In this document: positions 1-12,194 of the stretch, piece by piece
How positions within the stretch are numbered: the stretch's first letter is position 1
How the letters are laid out: every line of letters starts with the position of its first letter
Assembly (NCBI RefSeq): GCF_000143415.4
Contig: NW_003314317.1
Span: 186,001-250,000 of the forward strand
From: Selaginella moellendorffii
Lineage: Eukaryota; Streptophyta; Lycopodiopsida; Selaginellales; Selaginellaceae
Direction: 5' to 3'
Length of the DNA stretch: 64,000 bases
Program-made: the position numbers and the translations under genes
The notes under the pieces: model-generated
What the model saw: the letters and a program-made list of their open reading frames with translations, nothing else
Told to the model about the DNA's origin: nothing
Databases searched by the model: none

Positions 1-3000
1 CTTGTGCGGGACGTAGATCACTTCCACATCCGGAGGGATTGGTTTCGCTGCTACCATGCCTTCCACTCGCGGCTGGAAGCTCGCGGCCTTGATCTCTTGC
101 TGCGAGCTAGCCACTTTCATCTGCGAAACCGGTTCCATCACTTTCGAGCTCGTGGCCTTGATCTGCGAAACGTCTCCCACTTTCGAGCTCGCAGCTTCTC
201 CATCTTGCGAGCTAGCGGCTTTGATCTGCGAAACTGGTTCCACCTGCGAGCTCGTGACTTTGATCTGCGCTTCCACTGCTTCCACTGCTTCGCCACTGCC
301 AACTTCTTTTGTTTGCCGAGAGCTAGCGTCTCTGACCTGTGAAACTTTTATCTGCGCTTCCACTGCTTCCACTGCTTCGCTGCTCCCAACTTCTTTTGCA
401 TCTCTGATCTGTGTGACTTGTGTCGGTTGGACTGGGCTTAGCGTTTCCCTGCTGCTGCCTTTGTCTCCGGGGGGTTCCACCGCCGGAACACTGCTATCGT
501 CATCTTTTGCGTGGCGAGAGTTTGCCACCATTTTCACTTCCGGGATATCTTTCGTTTGCTCAAAGCTGACGGCCTCGATCTGTGGGACTTCGAGGGAGAT
601 ACCACTGCTGCCGTAGTGGAGCTCATCGGCCTTTTCCAGAGTCTCGGTGCTCAGCCCTGGAGACGCTACTCTTTCGGCACTCTTAGTACTTACTTGCTGC
701 AGGTGAGAAGAGGACGACGACTCGTTAGGATTCAATGAAATGGAACTCGTCACCCCCGGGGGAGCATTACCTGAAACTTTGGCTTTCTCCTGGCTAGAGG
801 CTGCCGGAGCTGGAGTCGATGGGACTCCCTTGAGACTCCTGGACGAGGCCGACCGAGAGTCTGTTTGTGAGAGAGAAGATCCTGCCCGGTTTGTGGAAGC
901 CTTCTGTGTCTCCGGTTTTACCAGTTCTCGCACCGACGCTACGCTTTTCCTCGTCACAGGCGTTGGCTTTTTAGCAGAGGATGATTCTCCTGCTTTTCCA
1001 GTTGCTCCCTGCTGTCGGACGGCCGGCGGCTTTGCGTTTTCCTTGCGAACGTCTGCAAGGGAGGGGACGGATCGGCTGAGAGGATTGCTGCTTGACGCTG
1101 GCTTTTTCACTGAAGAACTCTTGTTTGTTGTCGTCGAACTCAATGCTCGGGTCGGGGGCTTGCTAGTAGTACTGGTTCTACTCACTTTGGATACGGCCGG
1201 CTGAGATTTTGGTGTTGAAGTGCCTCCGGTTCGTGCAGCAATTCGATTGCGACGTTCAGCCGCAATTTCTTCGAGACGTTTCCTCTCTGCCTCCTCCTGC
1301 AAGTACCAAGGATGGTTAGATACACGCAGTCAGCATATAACATACCTTCTCTCTTTTTGTTTTCAGAATTGATGATCTTGTTGCCTTGAACCGAGAAGAC
1401 AATTCGGCCTTTCGTTTGTCTAGCGTGTCTTGCAGCGACTTCAGTCTTGCTTCTCTCTCTGCCTTCTTCGGCCCAGCCTCCTTCGTCAACTTAGCGTCTC
1501 GCTGTTCATGGTATTGCTCGTAAAATTCCTCCTCGACTTCCTCTTCTGGTGTAGGCTCAGGTTTCGGTTGCATGGCCGACATTGCCTCCATTTCAACGTT
1601 GACGTCGCTCCATCGCTTCTCAAGTGACTCCTTCCCCACCGATCTCTCTGGCAGCATCCATATATCCTCCGGCTCGAACTTTGGACTTTCAGGCTTTTCT
1701 TTTGTCTCTACGTAAAGCTGGTCTGCCGGCATTTCGAGCTCCAAGGTCCGTCTTGTCACCTCTGAGGTATCAAGAGCAGGTCGAGAAGGGACGATAAAAA
1801 GATCCTGTAGTACTGCATCTGAACTCGTATCCTTGGAATCGTCCTGTCGATTTTGATGCTGATAAGACTCGTCTATCGGATGTGCTGAATCCGAGAAACC
1901 AGAACGCTGGGGAATGATGAAGGAATCGTCCAAGTTACCATCGTGTTGGCCTGCTTTCCTGAAAGACAGTTCTGAGTCGTGATTGCTAGAGACGAAACGC
2001 CCAGCCTGATTCCTCCCAGGCAGCACCAGTCCATCCTTGGACGCTAGATTACTAGATTTCATCTGATCTTCAGCACCATACTGGGAACCTGTATTTCTCC
2101 CATGAGCTCTTCCGTCACCATTAAGCATATATGAGTCATCGGAAGTAAACTCTGAACGTCTCCTGTCGTGCTGTTGTGGGAGTGCTTCCGAGTCAAAAGC
2201 ATACGCATTTCCCCCAGATTGCAGGCCGCCTCTCCCTGGTACCGAGAAGTAAGTATCATCAATCGTATCCTTTCCGTTTGCTGATGCATGGGAGCCTTCA
2301 GACGAGATCTCCGTTACCACAGGAACAGATTTTTGGCGCCTCGTTTTCTTTTTGTTTCGACTCGGACGTTCTTCGCTATAATGTTGCTTCCCCCCTTGAT
2401 CTATCTCACTGCTCGTTTCAAACTCACTGCTCTCATCGGATTCGTTTTCCGTGCTCCTGCTTTTGTTTCCACCAGCAGGTTGATCCTGTGATCCTGTAAT
2501 ATAATTAATATTCCGGATAAGAACCATGCCTGACCGTTTTCCTGGACGCCCGACTTGAACTTTCTTTAGTGGCGAAGACGTTCTTCTCCGAGGTGAAGAC
2601 TTCCTGCTGTTCTTTTTGCCGTTACTTTTTTCTGCTACTTCATCCTCTTCCTCCTCTGCTTCGCCGTTGGTGGATGCGTTGTTGAAAGTACCGGGGGGAG
2701 GAACCGCCCAGTATGGATTCATCTGGCCGTAGTTACCGTTCACGTATGGATTCTGAGGCATAAATCGAGGATCGTAACCCTGCTCGCTGCCGAAATGCAT
2801 CCAAGGAGGAGGATGTCCATACGGTGGCATTCCCATCATCTGAGGAAAGTTGTGGTGCTGATCAGACAGGTAGCCGGACGGTTGCCGCTGGAGATTTTCA
2901 AGAGGGTCCTTTCGGGCCGTATCATCTGTTCCTTTCTCGTCGTGAGCCTTGGAGGCCTCAATCATGTTCTTCAGTGGGGCCAGGCCCTCGGGAGCAATAG

Positions 3001-4153
3001 TTATTCCAGTGCCGTTCGCCTCCGGATATGCATACGCGCCCTCTGCTGCCACAAGTTCCATTTCGTCCAGCCATAGACCACCTTCTTGCTGTTTTTTGCA
3101 CAAAGACGCAAACTTGTGACAAGCTTCGCTGCATTTGTGGAGCTTATTGTTAGTCATAATGCGTAAAACCCCGAGGTAGCTCACCTTAGTCGCGCAGCAC
3201 CAAAATACTCTGCGAAAGCAAGAAGGTCGGACAGGTGATCCATATCAAAACCGGCGGCAACTGCACGAGCAAATGCCATCCCTTGCTCTCTTTGCAAGAC
3301 CGCGTGTCGAGTTTCCATAGCTTTGATCAAACGGCATCTTCAAAATGGCAGCGGTTAGACCCGAACAAACCGGTACGAGCAATCACTCTCTACCTGGAAG
3401 TTTCATTGTTTTCAGCGTCGACCTCTTCTACATCCTTGCGGACCTGTTGACACAAAAATATGAGCTGCTTGACACAAATTCAAAAGGTTCGGACCTTGCT
3501 TTGCTTGTTGAAAGATTTTCCACCACCTATATCCACAGTTAAAGAAAGTTGAAAAACATGGTGATTACAATGGGTACCTGAAACAGTCGCGACTGATCCA
3601 GCAACAGATTGCTGGTCGTCTCCCTGAAGTCACGTAAACATCATTCAGAAAACCATTTGAAGAAAAGTAAGGTCACCTCATTCGTGTAGTTGCACAACTC
3701 TTCTTCGAGCTGAATCAGCTCCGTCTCCACAACGCTGACGCGCTCCAGCACCTCCGGAGTGCTAACAAATCGCACAAATCTACAGAAACAGTCCCAAGAA
3801 TTATTGGTGGAGCGCAATGAATGGTAGTAGCGAAAGGCGCTTTACCTTTGCATGGTGCCTTTAGTGAACCAGCTTGCTTTGCCTTGGTTGCCATCAATCG
3901 GGGGCTCGAGCCTGATCGAGTAGCCACCAACAGCAATTTGCTCCTCGGCTGCCCTCAAATGGGCAAGGAATGGCTTGAGCAATCCAGATGCCAATTTCTC
4001 GCTCACACCATGGGACGATATCAGCAGCTCACACCTGGAATAACAATGCAATATCAGGATCAAAGTATCAGTCGAAGCTAAACACTCTGGAAACCTGGTC
4101 CTGGTCGGTGTGAGCTGGAAGACGGCGAAATCCAGCACTATATCGGCCTTCAT
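1..4153 (-). CDS. CIP7-like (COP1-interacting protein-related), 3' end outside window
   Basis: Multi-exon gene starting at the ATG complementary to 4153-4151. Exon 1 (4153-4095) and exon 2 (4034-3846) splice in frame to give the family's N-terminal signature [15 protein letters not shown] followed by [15 protein letters not shown] and [22 protein letters not shown]. Later short exons encode [24 protein letters not shown] and [14 protein letters not shown]. The large exon about 3130-1346 has [17 protein letters not shown], then low-complexity Ser-rich sequence, and ends in a Lys/Glu-rich coiled coil. An intron near 1345-1302 leads to the last visible exon (about 1301 to 1), a Ser/Thr/Lys-rich tail with an imperfect repeat of about 20 residues (QIKAASSQ-type). 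Arabidopsis CIP7 is a nuclear protein linked to light-regulated gene expression through COP1; that role is inherited from the family, not shown here. Upstream (4154-4500) is the likely 5' UTR and promoter. Confidence 0.87.
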
Positions 4154-5359
4154 CGCGAATGCAGCGCCCTAAGGAAGCAGCAGGCTCTAGATCCACATTC
4201 CTCTTGAGAATCCGGCGACCCTTGTCCTGCTACAGAGAAACAGTGACGAGATTCTCACAATCCGATGCTCGAGAAACCTACATTGCTCGCTTACCGGCAC
4301 AGGCAGCTCCAGGCGTCCGAGAGAGGATCGAAATTTCAGCGCGGCATCACGATTCGAGGCGATCCACAACCCGACAGCGAGATTATCGAATCAATCCATG
4401 CCTGGCAACCGCTGGCCGGAGCGCTCCTCCCTTCCCCGATCGAAAACCTAGCGCGCCTTCTCACTCTCTTCTCCCCTTCGTCCACAAAAAAGAGAGAAGG
4501 AAAATCACGGCAATAAAACCACTTTGATTGATCCTTCTCTGTAGTCTAGTGTAATGATTTTTATTAAATCGGGGAACAAAACAATGGTGAGCTGTCACAT
4601 GGGTGGGTGCCTATAGGCTATACCCGAAGAAATATACATACAAAAATCCCCTGGCCAGTGCAACTGTGCCACGTGGGACCCCATACGAGTAGTTGGGACA
4701 TCATAGATGCTTATCATCCACATCGTGATGTGAACTCCACACCAATTACCCCACATCATGCGGCATGCTCTCCATCCATGCATGTAAAGTTGACGGTGCC
4801 ATGGTACGTGTGAATGGGGGATCCAAGGGCCCGATTAACTCGCGCGGTAAAGTGACGTGGCAACCCGGCCAAATGATAGCTAGCTGGAGTCCACCATTGT
4901 TTGGCCTGGCAAACGTAGAGACCAAAGCTTTGATCCACTTCGTCGAAGCCAAAGAATCAAATTTTTCGTATTTTTCTTAAAGTCCGAATGATCTCTTCGC
5001 GCGCTTCTTCTTTGATGCGAGCGAGTAGACTCTGGTCGATCCAACGAGCTCTGTTAGTAATTGATGCAGTTTTCTATTTTACCTGTCGAGATCATGAAGT
5101 TGTAGTTCCTGAGATCTTGGAAGAACTTCGCAGCTGTGGCTTCTTCGGTAACTTAAGCCGACAAGGACCACCACCAGCGGCGCATCTAATGCTTTCCCAG
5201 CGACTTGCTAACAGCTCCTTTATCTCCGATGTGTATCTAGCAGTTTCTTACTCCCCCTCCTAGAAGAAAAACTTTTGCTTTCTCTCGTCTCCACTGCAAA
5301 ACTTTGGACTTTCCCTGCCCTCCCTTCACCCTGTCCTGAGCTATCCTGTGCTACTGGAA
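4154..5359. other. Intergenic: CIP7-like promoter side and AHK1-like 3' side
   Basis: Two minus-strand genes flank this 1.2 kb, so it holds the 5' UTR and promoter of the CIP7-like gene (nearest about 4.2-4.6 kb) and the 3' flank of the kinase (about 5.0-5.36 kb). A short ATG reading frame at 4988-5263 (+, 91 codons) has no recognisable motif and I do not call it a gene. No RNA gene or repeat was seen. Confidence 0.5.
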
Positions 5360-8300
5360 TTACTGCTTCTTTACCAGCTCCTGGATCGTGCTTACCATCA
5401 GCTTACAATTGATCGGCTTGGTGAGGTAAGCGTCCATTCCAACAGCACGGCATTTGGCTTCGTCGCTTGTTAGAGCGTGCGCCGTGAGTGCGACGATGGG
5501 AATGTGTCGGTCTGTGTCAGCCTCTGATTCTCGGATGGCCTTGGTCGCGCTGTAGCCATCCATCACCGGCATCTATCAAGAAAACAAAAACAAAAAGAGA
5601 TTTCGTCAATTAATAAGAAGCAAAGATCATTGAAAATAGTAACTTACTGCACAGTCCATCAGGATCAAGTCGAAGTGTAGAGTCTGTGACTTCAGAAGCT
5701 CGTTAACTGACTTAGCCACTGCTGTCACGGCTTGTTGTCCGTCCCCGACTATTGTCACCTCAGCTCCAAGCTTTCCCAGGATTGTCCCGATCATCCGCTG
5801 CAGTATGGGCGTGTCCTCCACCACTAGAATCCGCAAGCCAGCTAAAGGTTTGGAGCCTGGGGGCTCCACTGCTGCATGAGTCGGGGACGCATTTGATGTG
5901 CTGATCTCACTTTCGGGTAGGCTGAAAGGACTTCTCGCAGAACTTGTGCTCTTTGGCTTGGTCGGTATTCGTAGATCTATAACCGGGCCGCTCCACTCGT
6001 TCTCGAGGTCCTTGGCACCTTTCCTGTCCTCCTGTACACCGTCCGCGGTGGTGTTTACCACTTCGGGTGTCAAAAGTCCACTCGTTGGTGATCCCGGTGT
6101 ACTGAGAATGTAGTCGTCCGAGTGGTAAGCAACGTCTGAAGAAGGCACGTGATGAACGATGCCCAAACCACCTCCACAGTGCCTCACAGGTACGCTACTT
6201 GTCAGGCGTGGAGTAGAAGGTCCGCTTGAAATGCAGCTCAAAGGCTCGGATGATGCCGGCTCAAACTTGGAAACTCGTTGAAGCAAAGTGAGCAGTCTTT
6301 TCATTCTGCTCGCATGTAGAGGCTTGATCAAGATAACTGATGGAGCAGCTACCTGTAACGCCTTCTTGAAGGAAATTCCGGAATCAGGAGGGGCAATCCA
6401 GCCGACCGCAAGGGAGTGCCGGTGACGAATCCTTGAAAGGAAGCTGAGTACTTCGAGTAAGGAGGCCGGCATCTTAGATGAACTTTCACAGTCCGAGGGT
6501 CCCGACTTTCCCCAAGGGAACATAGAAACGTCGATCAAAGCCAACAGCGAAGAGCCGGCTTCTAGAAAGCTTTCCAGAGTCCGACTGCTGCATCCTGCAC
6601 TACTACTGCCCAGCGGAGAATAGTCCGCTAAATCACTGAAATAGCCAGCTCTCTGGCATTCCCTTGTGTTTAGCCGAAAGTCATTGCAGCCACTGCTGCA
6701 TATAGCCTCCATGGTCGATAGAACATCCTGAAAGCTGCTGACATGAGTCACCCTTGTACCTTTCTTCTCTAACCAGCGTATGCAAGTGCTTGCCGCCATA
6801 CCATCTGGCATAGCGACCACCACCTGAGTGCGCTCGAGAAGACTGAAGGATGGTGTCGGATACGAAACATAAACTTGCGGCGATCCTATGAGAGAGCTCA
6901 AGCTGTCGGGTGACGGCGAACTCGCCACTAATGTTTCCGGAGGAACATCCTTCAATCTCTCCATGACAATATTGAAACGGATAAGAGTTCCAGGTCCTTG
7001 CTTGCAAATGACTTGCACTTCTCCACCCATTTTCTGAACTAGCGACCGGACAATATAGAGACCAAGGCCAGAGCCTCCGTGAATTCTCGTCGACGATGCA
7101 TCTGCTTGAACGAAACTGTCGAAGACCGTTTCATGCATGTGGGACGGAATTCCGCAACCTATGAGAATAGTTCTGTTAAAAACAATGTCTACAACGTAAA
7201 TCTATCAATCGTACCTGTGTCATCAACTTCAAAGATGACATTGATGAAAGATGGACCATCACTACTAATTTCCGGTTTTTCATCAGCCCAACCACGAATG
7301 ACTATATGGCCATTTTCCGTGAACTTCATGGAATTTGAGAGCAGGTTGCTAAATATTTGTCGAATTCGGCACGCATCACCTTTCAAGGCCTGCGGAATGG
7401 TATCTGAAATACAAGATAATACATGGACTGGAAACAGAATATCAAAAAACAAAAATACCTGAAAGATCCAACGCAACATCCACACTAGCTGCATAGGACT
7501 GGGCTGCAAACATATCCACAAGAGATTCCAGCTCGCTCGCCAGATTAAAGGGAGCAAGATCCAAGTCCATTTTTCCTGCCTCCACCTGTTCAGGCAGTAA
7601 GTGCAGAAGTCATACGTGAGAGAAACATACCTTACTGATATCCAGCACATTATTAACCATGCTAAGAAGCCCCGTTGCGCATCGCCGTATTTGTCCAACG
7701 GAAGTTTCTTGCTCGGGAGTTAGAGTGTCACATGATAGAATATCCAACATGCCAATTATGCCAGCCATGGGAGTTCGTAGCTCATGGCTGAAAGAAGTCA
7801 TGGTCAGTCCTCAACAAATTAGGATTGTTGTTGTCATGGATACCTCATGTTGGCAAGAAATTGGCTTTTATGATTGCTTAGTTGTTCGGCTCGATGTTTG
7901 GCTATCAGCTGCCTAATCAGTTCTTGCTTCAGCTGCATTTCGGTGCTCATATTGCTCGTAAGCACACATATTAGAAGACAGCCCACGATGGAGATAGCAA
8001 TCGCAATGCTGACAGATACTGCAACCACTGTCCTTTTCCACGACTCGATCTTACCCATTATGCGTTTCTTCGGAATAGCAGCTACTGCAGTCTGTGAAAA
8101 CAGGAACATTAGGCTGTTCAAAAAATTCCACTACAGACTCACCAGCTTTAGGCTGCTGAAAGGACTATTGTTCACTGGCATAGTATCAATGTAATACTTG
8201 GTACCCATAAGGTTGACGTTCACAGCATGAACTTCCAAAAGATTATTCTTGTATCCTGACTCTAAAAATGTGGCAGCTGCAGCAATTGTTGGATTGGAAG

Positions 8301-9627
8301 AATTTCTGGCATCGCATAAAATGTCGGTATCTTGCATTTCGCTCGACATCGCTATGATTTTTGAATTATTTCTTTCGTCTTTCCTGAAATTCAGTAGATT
8401 GAGCTCCAGAGAGAAAGGAAGTCAAAACACGTACCAGACAACGTAAAGAAATCCTCCAAGCAGGTCCACTGTAGATAAATAGTTTGTTAATTCTTTCAAG
8501 GATGTTGTGATTGCCGAGACGCCGATAAATTCATTACTTTCCGACAACACCGAGGCTGCGGCAGCTATCACTGGCTCACCGAAAACCCCCGGTTCTATAC
8601 TCCAGTTTGCCTGAAAAGAAAATCACACGCATTAGATTTGCATACTACATTAGGATCTCCGAGACCTGGCTGGCTTGAAATTTGCGCATGATGGAAGGGT
8701 TGATGACATAAGGCGTCGAATTGCTTTCTACGGCGGGAAACTTTCCTATTCCGGTTTTTGACCCAGTCAGATTCTGGAACACAAGCAGTGCAATAGCGTC
8801 ATGCGTAAAACTAGAGCACCGGAAAAGATACCTGCATGTACCATGCTTTAGGAACCCCTGCGGAAGACTCGTTGGCGAAGAACAAGTACTCCGATCTGTT
8901 AACTCTTGAATAATCAACCGCATAACCATCTCGGTGTAGAAACGAGACGGAGCTCAGTTGCGGCCTGGTTGATAGAAAAGCCCAATTGATTCTCCTGATC
9001 TGTTAAGAGAGCTACAGCAACAAACCGAAGAGCAAAGAATAGAACGAACCTCGTCCTGTGACGAAGCCCAATTGCGCTTGCTGAGAAAAACGTTTTGGTG
9101 AAGGGAGCTCAAAGTAGAGGACATGTTGTAAGTCTCTCCTAGGATCAGCGACGTTGTTTGCAAGCTGCTTTGGAGTAGCTCACGCCGCAAGACCGAAGCC
9201 GCGTGGTTCACAGCCTTCTTGCTATAGGTGGAAGTGTAGTACCATGTAACGAGGCTGGTGCAAACGAGCATCAAGGCGAATAGAATCTGCGTTTCCCGAT
9301 GCGTTAGATAGTCAAAGAGGCACAGAGTGAATCAAATAAACCACGTACCATTATCGCGAGGCGAGAGACGAGCACGGTGTTGGTGCGGTCCAGCAGCCTC
9401 CTCTTGCGGCAAAACGCGCGATGGACAGCCGCATTCGCGAAGTTCTCCACTGTCACGGAGCTCCCCATCATGTCCAAGATGATATGCTCCAACACCGTCT
9501 CCTTGCCATCCTCTTCCCGCTTGAAGCACCATTTGGGCAGCTCCAGCGATTCGCAGCCTCGGCCAGAGCAATCAATAGAGTCCCTCGCCTTCGCCTCTGC
9601 CTCTTGCCGCTGCTTCATCGCGTCCAT
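5360..9627 (-). CDS. AHK1-like hybrid sensor histidine kinase
   Basis: About 14 exons with introns of about 45-75 nt; ATG at 9627-9625, stop TAA at 5362-5360. Order from the N-terminus: a basic cytosolic stretch; TM1 (RLAIM/ILFALMLVCTSLVTWYY, split by an intron); an extracellular sensor region that is not a canonical CHASE domain; TM2 (VVAVSVSIAIAISIVGCLLI); a short coiled coil; HisKA with the phosphoacceptor His in ANMSHELRTPMAGIIGML; HATPase with the N-box region (FSNLLSNSMKFTENGH) and G-box GGSGLGLYIV; a long Ser/Pro-rich linker; and a C-terminal receiver with LILMDC...MPVMDGY and the conserved Lys in YLTKPI. The core and receiver resemble Arabidopsis AHK1 (osmosensing) more than the CHASE cytokinin receptors or CKI1. 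After the phosphoacceptor Asp the sequence reads DCAMP, where DCQMP is usual. A plasma- or endo-membrane phosphorelay role is family knowledge. Confidence 0.88.
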
Positions 9628-10261
9628 CCCTCAGCGATCATTTATTCTAGCTGCCTACCTATCCCCGAAATCCAAAATATTTCCATCCTTGCCCGAATCT
9701 CTGCCGAAATCCCGAGCTCGCTCGCCTCGGAGCCAATCCAGAGCGTCAATGCCCCCAAGAATACCGCGGCCAGCGATCGACGCGACGATCCTGGAGCACT
9801 CATACCTCGATTCAGACGAGAATCTCCGCCACGCTCCTCCCGCATTCCATTCCTAGCAATCCCATCGCCGCAGCAGCGGCGCAGCACCAGTCGATCGAAG
9901 AATGTAGCGCTAGCGCCGAGGGCAAGAACCGGCCAAAACGCAAGATCTTCGCAGCTAGAAAAGCGTATATTTGGGGACAGATGAAAAACCCTCTTCCTCG
10001 ACAGCTCCGGCCCGTCACGTTGAAGGGCACGCTTTGCTCGGTGTACGGCACGTTCCACGTGGCCCAGATCATTAATGGCCCGCCACCAGTACGGCCATTT
10101 GCCCCTTAATTCCCGGCGGTTAAAAACAAACGACTTTAAACATCCCTCCCGGTTTAAACATCATCCAATCTTACGGCGTCCGGTAAATATCGCCGTCGTT
10201 ATTTTGCCTGGGTATTGGCGGGAGCTAAGATTAACAGTAATAGAACGCTCTCCTCCTCGGA
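9628..10261. promoter_or_regulatory. Presumed promoter and 5' UTR of the AHK1-like kinase
   Basis: The region lies between the kinase start and the TOM1-like stop, both on the minus strand. It is GC-rich near the kinase start and contains one CACGTG at about 10056-10061 (in 'ttccacgtggcc'). No convincing TATA box was seen. Open frames on the plus strand here are not supported as genes. Confidence 0.4.
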
Positions 10262-11782
10262 TTAAGCGTTCTCTTGTCTATCTATCGCGTGATACTGGTT
10301 TCCTCCTCCTAGTCGCTTTGGCGGAAGTTTGCGAAGGATGAAGAGAACCAATGCCGACGGGAGGATCTCGACTAGCTGGAAGGAACAAAACCAAGCAAAG
10401 AGTTTGTCATCGAATCGAATCCATCAATCGAGCAAATCCCGGGAAGAAAAAAATCGACTTACCGAATAGTAGAGGACGTTGAGGAAGGGGTGGTATAAAA
10501 CATCCAGGTCCGCGTTCTTCTCAAACGTTGAGAAAGCAAGCTGGTAAGCGAATAAAGTGTTAGATTTTTCTGGCGCGAGTCAGAGGAGTTTTGATGGGGA
10601 ATCTTACAATGAACGTGCGAATCGTGAAGCACGCGAAGCAGATGCCGGTCACTCCACCAACCTGTAAGCGAGAAAAGGGCTCTGGAGTTTATACCCGATA
10701 CAGCAAAGACTACGATCGCATCGTACCTCGTGAAGTTTCTTTTGGCGTCCTTTGGACTCGATTGGAAACCTCCGCAACATCATAAAAAGCCTGCAAAAAA
10801 CATCGGGGAACGTCGAGATGGGAAAAAAGAAAACTTCACCTTCCACCATAAACTAGAAACCCAAACGCTGCCAGCAAGGAAACACCTAACAATCCGATCC
10901 AAATTCCTGTCAGATTGGCAAGCAGAGAAAAACGCATTGGATGTTAAACAGTACCAGCGAAAAAGAGCTTGGAGATAGTCAGGATAACTTCGACGGGCTT
11001 TAGCCAATAGATAACCCACAGGAGTAGCTGTCACGAAGGGAGAAATGCGATCTTCTCTCAATTAAGTGCAAGATATGATTCGATTACCTGAACGATATAA
11101 ACAATGCAATTGATAACGACAAACACCGGGCGCAAGTTCTCTGCTGGTAGATTCTTGGCCTAACAAACAACAAAACGTCGTTACTCGGATAAGAACAAAT
11201 CAAAGTATTAAGAAGCACCAACCTGGCGATATATCTCGGCCCAGAACAAAACCAGGAGAGCGTAAGTCGTGAAGAATAGGAGGCCGGGAAGATCTAACAG
11301 GATAGGCTGTAAGATCTGTAGAATCCCATGGAAAAACTCTTTAAGTTATACGATAAAATTCCAGGGAATTCCAAGTTTTGTCTTACCTCGGGCTTGAGGT
11401 ACTGCAGTTGCCGGCGGAATAGAAAGACTGCAGCTCTAACTGATCGAAGAAGACGAATCAAAACAAGAGGATGAGAGAAAAAAATATGAAACTTTTCACC
11501 TCCATTTACAAAGAAATTGAGGAGATGGAACACTTTCTGCGTTGTCCAGCCATACTCCGGCACCCGGATTTGTATTCTAACGAGTTGGATCTAAAAGAAA
11601 CAAAGGAAGAAAATCGATAGGAAACACAGCTAACTTACAAGAATCAACTAACTTACAAGGGCAGCAATGCAGAGTAGTGCGTACGCCGCCGCCAAGCCGT
11701 AAAACACCCCGTCCTCGAGCGATTTGGAGCTCCTCAACCCCAAATCCTCCACAAACGCCGCGACGATCGATAGACGCTCCAT
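10262..11782 (-). CDS. TOM1/THH1-family multi-pass membrane protein
   Basis: About 11 small exons; ATG at 11782-11780, stop TAA at 10264-10262, predicted length about 290 aa. The spliced protein contains the family's near-invariant blocks: [56 protein letters not shown] followed by [43 protein letters not shown] and [19 protein letters not shown]. About seven hydrophobic segments are expected. Arabidopsis TOM1/TOM3 and THH1 are tonoplast proteins first found as host factors that tobamoviruses use. Their normal cellular role is poorly defined. The start lies head-to-head with the PP2C gene, 412 bp away. Confidence 0.92.
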
Positions 11783-12194
11783 GCCTTCGCGCCCTACGTC
11801 ATAGGAAGCGCCCGGCAGTTGCGAATCCCATGCCCCGGGCCACTGTCACCCTAGAAATCCAGCGTCGTCTTCCTCCTCCTCGATTAGGGCGACGGCGCGA
11901 CGATTGAGAAGAACACGAAGAAACAAAGAAAATATTTCGCGAAGCCAGAGCTTTGCAAGTTTCAAGGGCAAAAGTGGCACGTGGCTCGCGGTGCATGGAC
12001 GGGACACGTGGCGGCTGCATGGACTGAAATCTGGCAAGCCCAGAGGTCGCCACGTGTGCTTTAGTGATTCGAGACTCTCGTGCCTATATACACCGGGAGG
12101 GGTCAATGTATTTTGACCTATTTGCTCGCTCATTGGGAGGTTTTCTTCGATCGATCGAGCTCCAGGGATTGATCTGCTGCCGCAGCTGCTAGAA
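11783..12194. promoter_or_regulatory. Shared TOM1/PP2C bidirectional promoter with three G-box/ABRE motifs and a TATA box
   Basis: This 412-bp gap separates two divergent ATGs. Three CACGTG cores occur at 11978-11983, 12005-12010 and 12051-12056; the second reads ACACGTGGC, a classic ABA-response element form. TATATA at about 12085-12090 is placed to serve the PP2C on the plus strand. Clustered ABREs upstream of a TATA box are typical of ABA/stress-induced or light-regulated plant genes. Which of the two genes responds is an inference. Confidence 0.6.

Noticed and set aside
4-1204. Long plus-strand frames with Ser/Cys/Leu-rich translation
   Set aside because: They are antisense to the Ser/Lys-rich last exon of the CIP7-like gene, whose minus-strand frame is continuous and matches splice sites.
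4988-5263. 91-codon plus-strand ORF
   Set aside because: No domain, no splice context, and it lies in the 3' flank of the kinase gene; consistent with chance.
9377-9984. Overlapping plus-strand ORFs of 159 and 187 codons
   Set aside because: Antisense to kinase exon 1 and its GC-rich 5' region; no recognisable motifs.
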